Below, one piece after another: positions 33,701 through 41,100 of a stretch of 62,226 nucleotides of DNA. The stretch comes from Pseudarthrobacter oxydans (GTDB taxonomy: Bacteria; Actinomycetota; Actinomycetes; Actinomycetales; Micrococcaceae). The stretch's first letter is position 1. Each line of letters opens with the position of its first letter. Where the stretch lies: the NCBI RefSeq assembly GCF_013314975.1, contig NZ_JABTYH010000030.1, positions 1 to 62,226 on the forward strand, written 5' to 3'. The notes beneath the pieces were generated by a model. That model was not told where the DNA came from. It did no database searches and saw nothing but the letters and a program-made list of their open reading frames with translations. The translations under genes were made by a program, and so were the position numbers.

Positions 33701-35580
33701 TGTCCGGCGACGTGTTCGGCAACGGCATGCTCCTCTCACGGCACATCCGCCTCCTCGCCGCGTTCGACCACCGGCACATCTTCCTCGATCCCAACCCCGA
33801 CGAGGAAGCCTCTTTCGTGGAGCGGCAGCGGTTGTTTGAGCTGCCCCGGTCCTCTTGGGATGACTACAACAAGTCGCTGATCAGTGAGGGCGGCGGCGTC
33901 TTTGCCCGTCAGGCCAAGTCCATTCCGGTATCAGCCCAGGTCCGTGCCGCGCTTGGCCTGCCGGCCGAAACAACCGAACTCAGCCCGCCGGAACTCCTCC
34001 GCGCGATCCTCCTGGCCCCCGCGGACCTGCTTTACAACGGCGGCATCGGTACGTACGTGAAGGCGAGCACCGAAACGAACGCGATGGTGGGGGATAAGGC
34101 CAACGACGCGATCCGCGTCGACGGCCGGGACCTGCGCGTCAAGGTGGTGGGCGAAGGCGGAAACCTCGGCATGACGCAGCGTGGGCGCATTGAAGCTGCT
34201 CTGCAGGGCGTCATCCTGAACACTGACGCCATCGACAATTCCGCCGGCGTTGACTGCTCCGACCATGAAGTGAACATCAAGATTTTCGTGGACCGCATGG
34301 TGGCGGCGGGGAAGCTGTCGCCCGAGGAACGTGCAGGCTTCCTGGCGTCGATGACTGACGAAGTGGGCCGGCTGGTTCTCGAAGACAACATCGACCAGAA
34401 CATCCTGCTGCTGAATGACCGGACCAGGGTGGCCGAGTGGAGCCCCAGCTACGAACGGCTGATGGACTGGCTGGAGAAGAAAGCCGACCTGAAGAGGGAC
34501 CTTGAGGCGCTTCCCACTACGGCGACCCTGCAGGAGAGGCTGCAGCAGGGGCAGGGACTGACGTCACCTGAACTCTCGGTGCTGGCAGCATACGCAAAGA
34601 TCGAGCTGGCAACAGCGCTGCGGGAAAGCGACCTCGCCGACGACCCCTGGTTCAGGCAGACGCTGCGCGCCTACTTCCCCGCGCAGCTGCGCGAACGCTT
34701 CGATGCCGAGCTGGACACCCACCCGCTCCGCCGCGAAATCATCGCCACGGTGGTTGCCAACGACATCATCAACCTCGGCGGCATTACGTTCGCCTTCCGG
34801 GTGATGGAGGAAACGTCCGCCAGCGAAGTGGCCGTGGCCAAGGCGTTTGTTGCTCTAAGGGAGGTCTACGATCTGGACACCATGGTGGGCGAACTGAACA
34901 GCCTCCCGGCGTCCTTCCCCACGGAGCATTGGAGCACCGTCCACCTGGACATCAGGCGGCTGCTGGACCGGGCTGTCCGCTGGCTCCTGGGACAGGGAAC
35001 ACTGTCGCGGCCCATCGCAGACGTGGTATCCGAGTTCAAACCGGTAATGGAACCCATGCGCGGGCGCCTGCTGGACTACCTGCGCGGCGATGACCGGGAA
35101 CGCGTGGCCAGCTGGCTGGAAAACGCACGCGAGTGGGAGCTGCCGGAAGCTCTGGCCCTGCGCTGGGCAGAGCTTTTCGAAAGCTTCGTGCTGCTGGACA
35201 TCGCCAAGATCGCCCACGTGCGCAAGGACCCGGTGGAAGAGATCGCGGCCGTTTACTACACGGTCTTCAACCGGTTCCATGCAGATTCATTGCTGGAACG
35301 GATCAGCAGCCTTCCCCGGCAGGACAGGTGGCAGGCGCTGGCCAGGGCTGCCTTGCGGGATGATCTGTACTCCACCATCTCGGACATGACGACGGCGGTG
35401 CTGGATGCCACTGCCGCCGCCGACTCGCCGGAGTCGCGCCTGAAGGACTGGGAAGCCCGGAATGCCGAGCAGCTCACCAGGGCGAAGAGCATGTTCGATG
35501 AGGTGAATTCGCTCGAGGCCGACGATATGGCTTCACTGTCGGTAGCATTGAGGCTCTTGAGGTCAATCGTCCGACGCTAG
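30727..35580 (+). CDS. gdh: NAD-specific glutamate dehydrogenase, large (180 kDa) type
   Basis: This 1617-residue cytoplasmic enzyme deaminates glutamate to 2-oxoglutarate with NAD and probably serves catabolism. The length fits the large bacterial class. The long N-terminal part holds regulatory segments; the catalytic core has IVPTGAKGGFFAKQLP with the likely active lysine K849, VVAADKGTATFSDIAN, the dinucleotide region VVGVGDMSGDVFGNGML and VVGEGGNLGMTQRGRIE. The C-terminal domain (LLRSIVRR end) is typical. ATG 30727 is nine bases after GGAGG; a TTG at 30721 would be too close. A 6-bp hairpin (GCTGCA..TGCAGC, 30683-30698) is in the leader. The PdtaS-like kinase gene follows after 28 bases. 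Confidence 0.95.
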   Translation: MSSGSSVEDQPLSIEGDESFIGDYYQHLAEEDARAYPRDVLVARADHHRDVASVRQRGEAKIAIMDEEDSSVVFVVTDDMPFLVDSVNAELVRQHAAIKLVIHPLFVATRNRESGELTKVNRVPAHLGISSGDTAAMPSLSHLIAQGENASHMESWIAVEINRVSKEAKAALLEGLERVLKDVRAAVEDWPKMRQRAIQIAESLDQIANPAQIAELRQAKDLLRWLDDGNFTFLGYREYDLVNVDGEDVLELRDNSGLGLLRDSEDSPHIQHLTDTGRKKAREKRALVITKANSRSTVHRSAYLDYIGVKSFDAEGNVNGERRFIGLFATSAYTGSVRDIPIVREKVDAVLKSAGFPPDSHSGKDLLGILETYPRDELFQIEIQDLAATALGIQKLQERRRTRLFLRPDIYGRFMSAVVYLPRDRYTTNVRLRIEQELRETFQAVSIDYEARMTESALARLFFRIRLPKNADFSGVNTVELEKRLVRAARSWSEGIAEVLRESRDVPEAKELAAIWSEAFPASYRVDYEVEDALEDIARFEKYGAAAERSEGTVQEKPGVHVYLPEGAGATLEEDARVKLYMLEPKSLSQILPYFHNLGLEVLDERPFEIETADSRDFFLYDLGLKYPAKVDPLSTGQLLADSFGAAVTGASESDSFDRLVLREGLQWRQVTVLRAYARYMRQMGNTNSFGFMADTLLANPRVTKGLNALFAARFDPSLSDDERAEAQASVRRDLDVSIEKVATLDADRVLRTFVNLIEATLRTNYYQDRTHLSFKLDPSQIEGLPFPRPMFEIWVYSPRVEGVHLRFGKVARGGLRWSDRREDFRTEILGLVKAQTVKNAVIVPTGAKGGFFAKQLPDPTADRAAWMAEGIESYKTFIRGLLDITDNLVTEGDSEKLVPPSDVVRHDDADSYLVVAADKGTATFSDIANGLAAEYGFWLGDAFASGGSVGYDHKAMGITARGAWESVKRHFSELDLDTQTQPFTVVGVGDMSGDVFGNGMLLSRHIRLLAAFDHRHIFLDPNPDEEASFVERQRLFELPRSSWDDYNKSLISEGGGVFARQAKSIPVSAQVRAALGLPAETTELSPPELLRAILLAPADLLYNGGIGTYVKASTETNAMVGDKANDAIRVDGRDLRVKVVGEGGNLGMTQRGRIEAALQGVILNTDAIDNSAGVDCSDHEVNIKIFVDRMVAAGKLSPEERAGFLASMTDEVGRLVLEDNIDQNILLLNDRTRVAEWSPSYERLMDWLEKKADLKRDLEALPTTATLQERLQQGQGLTSPELSVLAAYAKIELATALRESDLADDPWFRQTLRAYFPAQLRERFDAELDTHPLRREIIATVVANDIINLGGITFAFRVMEETSASEVAVAKAFVALREVYDLDTMVGELNSLPASFPTEHWSTVHLDIRRLLDRAVRWLLGQGTLSRPIADVVSEFKPVMEPMRGRLLDYLRGDDRERVASWLENAREWELPEALALRWAELFESFVLLDIAKIAHVRKDPVEEIAAVYYTVFNRFHADSLLERISSLPRQDRWQALARAALRDDLYSTISDMTTAVLDATAAADSPESRLKDWEARNAEQLTRAKSMFDEVNSLEADDMASLSVALRLLRSIVRR

Positions 35581-35608
35581 CAAGTCCGGCGTCGAAAATG
35601 GAGGTGCA

Positions 35609-37075
35609 GTGGCAATCTTTACGGACCCTATCAGGGAACACGCTGATTTTGGGCCGGGCGATGCCGAATGGCTGCACCTCCTGGTGGGGGACTGGCAGAT
35701 GGTCGCGGACCTTGCTTTCGCCGACCTGGCCCTGTGGTTCCCCCACCCTGAGCTTGGCTATGTCGCGCTCGCCCACGTGCGACCCTCCACCACGCACACC
35801 GTGTTCCACGGGGACTTCGTGGGGGAGGGCATCCGCTCGGACCTGCAGCCTCTTGTAGATAAGGCGTGGAACAGCCGTTCCATCGAGCGCTCAAGCGAAA
35901 CCAACTGGAGCAGCGATATGGCCCTCCGCGTGGAGGCCGTTCCCATGGTCCGCAACGGCCGCACGCTGGCGGTGGTCACCACCCACATGGACCTCTCCAG
36001 CTCGCGGATGCCTTCGCGTCTTGAACTGACCTACCGGCAGTGCGCATACGACCTCCTCCGGATGGGCACCCTGGGCCTGTGGCCGGACTTCGCCTCGCCC
36101 ACAGGTTCCCGGCGCGGTGCACCCCGGGTTGGGGACGGGCTCATCCGGCTGGATGCGGAGGGAATCGTGCAGTACGCGAGCCCCAACGGAGTCTCTGCGT
36201 TCAGGCGGCTCGGAGACGGGGAGTCCTTGGAGGGCCGCTCACTGGCCGAGGTGACCGCCAGCCTGCTGAAGGACCGCCGCATGGTGGACGAGACGTTGCC
36301 CCTGGTTGTTACCGGGCGGATGCCTTGGCGCAGTGAAATCGAATCCCGTGGCGTGAGCCTTTCCCTGCGCGCCATTCCGCTGCGGGATGAGCAGCAGCGG
36401 TTCGGTGCACTGGTCCTGTGCCGTGATGTGTCGGAGCTTCGCCGGCGTGAAATGGAGCTCGTGACCAAGGACGCCACCATCCGCGAGATCCACCACAGGG
36501 TCAAGAACAACCTGCAGACTGTGGCGGCGCTGCTGCGCATGCAGTCCCGCCGCATGGTCAGCGACGAAGCAAAGCAGGGGCTCGAGCAGGCCATGCGCCG
36601 GGTGGCCACCATCGCGCTCGTCCACGAGACACTGTCCCAAGGTCTCACCCAGAGCGTTGACTTCGACGAGCTGATCGGGCGCCAGTTCCGGCTGTCAGCT
36701 GAAGTCGCCTCGCCCTCGCAGCAGGTGAGGACGGAACGATCCGGCACCTTCGGCGAGTTGCCGAGCGATCTTGCCACCCCGCTGGCACTGGTCATCAATG
36801 AACTCGTGACCAATGCGGTGGAGCACGGTCTTGAAGGCAGGGCCGGGACCGTTTGGCTGATTGCTGACCGGTCTGAAGGGGATGACGGTGAGGAGCTCAC
36901 CGTCACCATTGCCGACGACGGCGTGGGCCTTCCGGATACGCCCCACGTTGAGGGACTTGGCCTTCAGATCGTACGGACCCTGGTGACAAGCGAGCTTGGC
37001 GGGACTATCCAGTGGCGGCCCCGGGAAGGTGGCGGCACCGCAGTGGAGATCCGGATCAGCCTGGCAGGCAAGTAA
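35609..37075 (+). CDS. pdtaS: PdtaS-type histidine kinase (HisKA_2, GAF-PAS)
   Basis: This 488-residue kinase lacks membrane helices and should be cytoplasmic. The N-terminal half matches the GAF- and PAS-like sensor layout of mycobacterial PdtaS (Rv3220c), followed by the HisKA_2 box REIHHRVKNNLQTVAALLRMQSRR with the phospho-accepting histidine, then the ATPase region INELVTNAVEHGLEG, DDGVGLP and VEGLGLQIVRTLV. In mycobacteria it phosphorylates the RNA-binding anti-terminator PdtaR; no pdtaR is in this window. GTG 35609 has GGAGGTG ahead. It is convergent with whiB1, the same neighbour as in Mycobacterium (Rv3219-Rv3220c), with a two-way terminator between them. Confidence 0.9.
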   Translation: MAIFTDPIREHADFGPGDAEWLHLLVGDWQMVADLAFADLALWFPHPELGYVALAHVRPSTTHTVFHGDFVGEGIRSDLQPLVDKAWNSRSIERSSETNWSSDMALRVEAVPMVRNGRTLAVVTTHMDLSSSRMPSRLELTYRQCAYDLLRMGTLGLWPDFASPTGSRRGAPRVGDGLIRLDAEGIVQYASPNGVSAFRRLGDGESLEGRSLAEVTASLLKDRRMVDETLPLVVTGRMPWRSEIESRGVSLSLRAIPLRDEQQRFGALVLCRDVSELRRREMELVTKDATIREIHHRVKNNLQTVAALLRMQSRRMVSDEAKQGLEQAMRRVATIALVHETLSQGLTQSVDFDELIGRQFRLSAEVASPSQQVRTERSGTFGELPSDLATPLALVINELVTNAVEHGLEGRAGTVWLIADRSEGDDGEELTVTIADDGVGLPDTPHVEGLGLQIVRTLVTSELGGTIQWRPREGGGTAVEIRISLAGK

Positions 37076-37126
37076 GCCGGGCGCAGGAGCTGTTGGCCGC
37101 CTGGACAGCACGCTGCTGCGCCAGAC

Positions 37127-37175
37127 AACAACAGCCCCGGCGACAACCATTGGGGTTGCGGCCGGGGCTGTTGTT
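37127..37175. terminator. Bidirectional terminator between pdtaS and whiB1
   Basis: AACAACAGCCCCGGC (37127-37141) pairs perfectly with 37161-37175. The 19-base loop contains a smaller CAACC/GGTTG stem. T-runs end the plus-strand copy (TTGTTT). Confidence 0.8.
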
Positions 37176-37192
37176 TGTGGCTTGAGGTGTGC

Positions 37193-37459
37193 CTAGGAGG
37201 CGCGGCGGGCGCGGGCAGCGCGGCGCTTCAGCGCCCGGCGCTCGTCTTCGCTCATGCCGCCCCAGACGCCTGCGTCCTGGCCCGACTCCAAAGCCCACTG
37301 CAGGCACGTATCCACAACGGGGCAGCGCCGGCAGACACTTTTTGCTTCTTCGATCTGCAGAAGGGCTGGCCCCGTGTTCCCGACGGGGAAGAAGAGTTCA
37401 GGGTCCTTTTCGAGGCACGCTGCGCGGTTACGCCAATCCATGCTGATCAGTTGCTCCAT
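37193..37459 (-). CDS. whiB1: WhiB1-type iron-sulfur transcription regulator
   Basis: This 88-residue Wbl protein should hold a [4Fe-4S] cluster and regulate transcription through contact with the main sigma factor; WhiB1 of mycobacteria is essential and NO-sensitive. Four cysteines are at C15, C43, C46 and C52 (SVCRRCPVVDTC), followed by the GVWGG turn and the basic tail RRALKRRAARARR. DPELFFPVGNTGPALLQIEEAK is nearly that of WhiB1/WblE. An alternative start is ATG 37441 (MDWRNRAAC), which matches the usual WhiB1 N-terminus and has GGAG 11 bases ahead; both starts lack an ideal ribosome site. A CRP-like palindrome lies just upstream. Confidence 0.93.
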   Translation of the reverse strand: MEQLISMDWRNRAACLEKDPELFFPVGNTGPALLQIEEAKSVCRRCPVVDTCLQWALESGQDAGVWGGMSEDERRALKRRAARARRAS

Positions 37460-37475
37460 TTCTGGGAAGAGCCCT

Positions 37476-37491
37476 TGTGAAATTATTCACT
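37476..37491. promoter_or_regulatory. CRP/GlxR-like site upstream of whiB1
   Basis: TGTGA-AATTAT-TCACT matches the CRP/GlxR consensus TGTGA-N6-TCACA at all but the last base. It begins 17 bases upstream of the ATG at 37459 (35 bases from the alternative start). In Mycobacterium the CRP homologue Rv3676 is known to act on whiB1, which makes the match meaningful; the position relative to the promoter is not known here. Confidence 0.5.
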
Positions 37492-37659
37492 AGTGGCTAC
37501 AAAGGAAAAGGGCCCGGCAGGGCCCCCTTGGTCATCTGAATCAAGCCTGTCATGTTAACGACGTGTAAACAAGAGGTAATAACGCTTGATATCCGCGGAA
37601 AGCTGAGCGATACATCACACTTGCGCTGATGGCCCCGACCACTGTCCGACTATGTCCGG

Positions 37660-37665
37660 TAGGGT
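37660..37665 (+). promoter_or_regulatory. -10 box for leaderless mRNA of the small membrane protein gene
   Basis: TAGGGT ends six bases before the GTG at 37672, the same spacing seen at two other genes of this window. There is no Shine-Dalgarno sequence. The -35 region is not convincing. The rest of the 212-base gap to whiB1 holds a GGGCCC-GGCA-GGGCCC hairpin (37511-37526) in the whiB1 leader side. Confidence 0.4.
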
Positions 37666-37671
37666 GCCAGT

Positions 37672-38160
37672 GTGTCAAGACCCCCGAGAAACCCAACGAA
37701 CCCCCCGTCCTCTTCCGAGGAACCCGGCCAGGGGCCGCAACTATCTGATGGGGCTGCCCAGGGTCCCCGGCCGCCGGCTGTGATTGCCGTGACCCTGGTG
37801 GTTGCCGCGGAAGCGACGGCCCTCCTGCTCGCTGCCTGCTGGTATGGGTACCAGTTGGCCGTCGGGAGCCCAGTCCTGTCCTTCTGGGGAGCGGTTTTCA
37901 CCCTGGGGTTACTGCTGGTATTTTCGGCGTGGCTGTACGCGGTCGCCGTCTATCTTTACCGGGGCTACCGTTGGACCCGGGCCGCTGCCCTCGTAGCGCA
38001 GCTGTTTGTTTTGACCATCGGGTTCCCTGCTCTCAGCAGTGGCCTCGTGCTCGCCGGCCTCGCGATGCTGCTTCCTGCGGCAACCGCGATTGTGCTCCTT
38101 TTCCACAACAGAGTGATCAGCTACGCCTCCCGCGCCGGAGGATCCACACCGGCGCTGTGA
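37672..38160 (+). CDS. Small integral membrane protein of unknown function
   Basis: The 162-residue protein has a Pro/Ser-rich cytoplasmic start of about 35 residues and four hydrophobic helices: AVIAVTLVVAAEATALLLAA, VLSFWGAVFTLGLLLVFSAW, ARAALVAQLF-like (AALVAQLFVLTIGFPALSSG) and GLAMLLPAATAIVLLF. The loop YLYRGYRWTRAA is basic and should be inside the cell. I do not recognise a family with a known role. The gene is divergent from whiB1 and overlaps the end of the FHA-FtsK gene tail to tail by 40 bases. The GTG start is supported by the -10 box position only. Confidence 0.72.
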   Translation: MSRPPRNPTNPPSSSEEPGQGPQLSDGAAQGPRPPAVIAVTLVVAAEATALLLAACWYGYQLAVGSPVLSFWGAVFTLGLLLVFSAWLYAVAVYLYRGYRWTRAAALVAQLFVLTIGFPALSSGLVLAGLAMLLPAATAIVLLFHNRVISYASRAGGSTPAL

Positions 38161-41100
38161 CCGGAATCCCCGTCGCGTCGCGGCACGCCCGCCCAGGCCA
38201 CTTGAACCGCCGAGGACTTCCCACGGGCAATCAGCACACCCCTGCCTGCGGGCGGATTAGGTTCGATCTCAAAGCGGACTCCGAAGAGGTCTCCCTCCGA
38301 CGTTGACCGCGGGGACAGCAGGAGTCCAGTCCCGGTGGCCCGCGCGTCCATGGCCAGCGGGACGCGCTGGATCAGCAAAGGACTGTAGTTCGCTGTGAAG
38401 ACAACTGCATGGCCCAACGCGTGCGTGTCAGAGATGTCCCTCAGGGGCCCTGCAGCCAGAAGGTCGATGTCGTCCACCAACAGCACTGCTTTTCCAGGCA
38501 GTGTTCCCTCCCTCGCCTTCTCCAGGGTTCCCTTCCATAACTCGCCGGGGTCACTCACCCTGCCTGGGTGAATCCATCGGTCCGCACCGGCGTTCAGCGT
38601 TTGCAGGGCCCGCAGGAAGTTCGTTTTACCGGACCCGGGTCCTCCCAGGACGGCAAAGATGCCCCCCGGCGGGACGTGCACAAAGACGGGGTCCAGTTCG
38701 TCGCCGCCGACGCCGAATAGCACATTCCGCGGCATGGAAGGACAGGCATCCCGGCGCCTGGGAGCAACTTGAACCACAGCGGGTATCGATAGGCCTTCCG
38801 GCAAACCCGGCCTGGGCTGCCCGGCATCGTCTGTCCCGGTCCCCACTTCATGCGTGACGGCATTCCTGAATGACGACTGTCCCCGCTCGGCTTCGGGTCC
38901 GGAATCCTCCGATCGACGCGCTGCCGCCCTGACCTCCGCGGCTGTTACCAGGGCGGGCAGCGGCTCGACCCGGAAGGGCCGCTTCCCGGGCTGCTGCGTC
39001 CCGCTCCTGACTTCTCCGGGGCCGTGGGGCCAGGAAAAGTCAGGAGCGGGCTCGTAAAGCTGGCACACAGACGCGGTGCCGCAGGCGATGGAGCCAAACG
39101 CTACTCCTCTGCCCTTGACCGCGTCCGTGGACGGCATCCTTGGCCACGCTGTCCTGCTGTCCTCGTGTGAACCGGAGGGGAAATAGATGCGGTTGGGCAG
39201 GGACCCGCAGAACCTCGCGGTTACGAGTTCCCGCTCTCCGGAGATGATGACGGTAATACCCGCCCTGGCGCCGTCGCGGACAAGATCCTGCACCAGTTCC
39301 TCGGCCCAGGCCAGCGGGCCGGCCCGAAACGCGGAGACCCAGGAACCCCACCCGGAGATGGCGAGAAGCAGCGGAACGCCCCCATGGTCATTCCGGCCCA
39401 GCCGGGCAGCCATTTCCCGGCCCAGCCGTTCCAGGACGCGGACTCCGCGCCGCAGCTCATGCAGCCCTGTGTGGGCTCCGGTCCGCGGGTGCGTTGCCAG
39501 CCCGTTGAAGGCCGCGGCCGCGTCCAGGAAATAGCAGTGTGTTTCTTCCTCATGTTCTGCCACGCCGTGGACCGCCAGCTCGAGGGCTTCGGATGCTCCT
39601 GATACCGGACTTCCTATCAAAGCAAGATGCCCGTCTTTGGATGGGGTCCAGACCAGCGGTCTGATTGCCTGCTGGTGGGGCACATCGAGCAGGCCCAAAG
39701 CAATGGCCGGCCCTTGTGTCCCGCCAGGTTCCGGGAGCACCCCAGCGAGACCTGATGCGGGCCGGGCGGCTTTGAGCGGCAGCGGAGGGGATACCGGACG
39801 CCGGGGTGCAGGCCCTGACTGCGACGCCCAAAGATGCCGGACCATCGCAACGAGAGGGGCTGCTGCCTGTGCCGGAGTCCGGCCCGGGACGTCTGGTCCT
39901 GCGAGGTTGTTGTGGTCGCGGGCCGAGAGGAAACCGGTGGTGAGCTGAACCGTGACTTCATCCACGTCACTGTCGGGTGCGGGGAGCACGGCGGATGCAG
40001 ATTGGAACTCCTGGGGCGGCTCCGTGCCTCGGGCAAGGAAAGCGCGGCCCGGCGTGCTGAGGCTTATTCCGGCAGCGGCCTTGGTATTGAGGATGTCGTG
40101 GGACTCCAGGTCGGACTGGACCCGGAGCGCGATGCTGGAAGTAACGTTTGCCCGGATATCGGCGGTCAGTGCTCCCTGGGGCCGCTGGGTGGCCATGACC
40201 AGGTGCAGGCCAAGCGAGCGGCCGATGGACGCGATGCGCATCAGTTCGCGGAGCGCTTCGGGGGCGTCGTCCACGAGCATGCGGAACTCGTCGATGACAA
40301 TGACCAGGTGGGGAAGGGGACGATCCCCGGAGGCTGGTGTTTCCCGGTAGGCGGCAAGGTCCGGAACCTGTGCAGCGGCGAGGATTTGCTCACGAAGCCT
40401 GATTTCGGCCGTAAGTGAGGTGAGCGTCCGTTCGAGCTCATGGGCGGACAAATCGGTCAGGACGCCGACGCAATGGACCAGCCCGGCCAAGGGGCCGAGA
40501 CCGGCGCCGCCCTTGAAATCGACAAAGAGGAAATTCACCCGGTCCGGCGGATGGGTGAGGGCCAGTGCCAGCACCAGCGTGCGGAGAAGCTCCGACTTTC
40601 CGGAGCCCGTTGTCCCTGCCACCAGCAGGTGCGGGCCATCGGTTTGAAGGTCCAGGACCAGGGGGCGCCGCTTCGCCTGCATCCCCAGGGGGACTGCCAG
40701 AGTTCCTGCGCGGGCAGGCGAGTTCCAGCGGGCAGCGGTGTGGGCGGGGGAAGGCGGCAGCAGTTCACCAAGGGTACAGGCGGAGGGAACTGCGTCTTCC
40801 GTGCGGTTGAGCAGGCCCGGGAAAGCCGCCAGTCGTCTGCAATAGCTGCTGAACACGTCATCGGGAGCCAGATCGGGGACGAACGTAACCTCCCTGCCCG
40901 GTTCCCTCAGGCGCGATTGCCGTTCGGTCAGCTCTACGTCGGAGATGCCGGGTGGGCTGTCAGCCGGAGAAAACTCAAGCACTTGCCAGTTCTGCCGAGC
41001 CGCCGTTTCGCGAAGCCCTGCCTCATCCTTTCCTGGGGCGTCAGTCAGCAGGAGGACACCGTGGTCAAAGTCTCGAGTGAAACCGCCGGTGATCGCGCGC

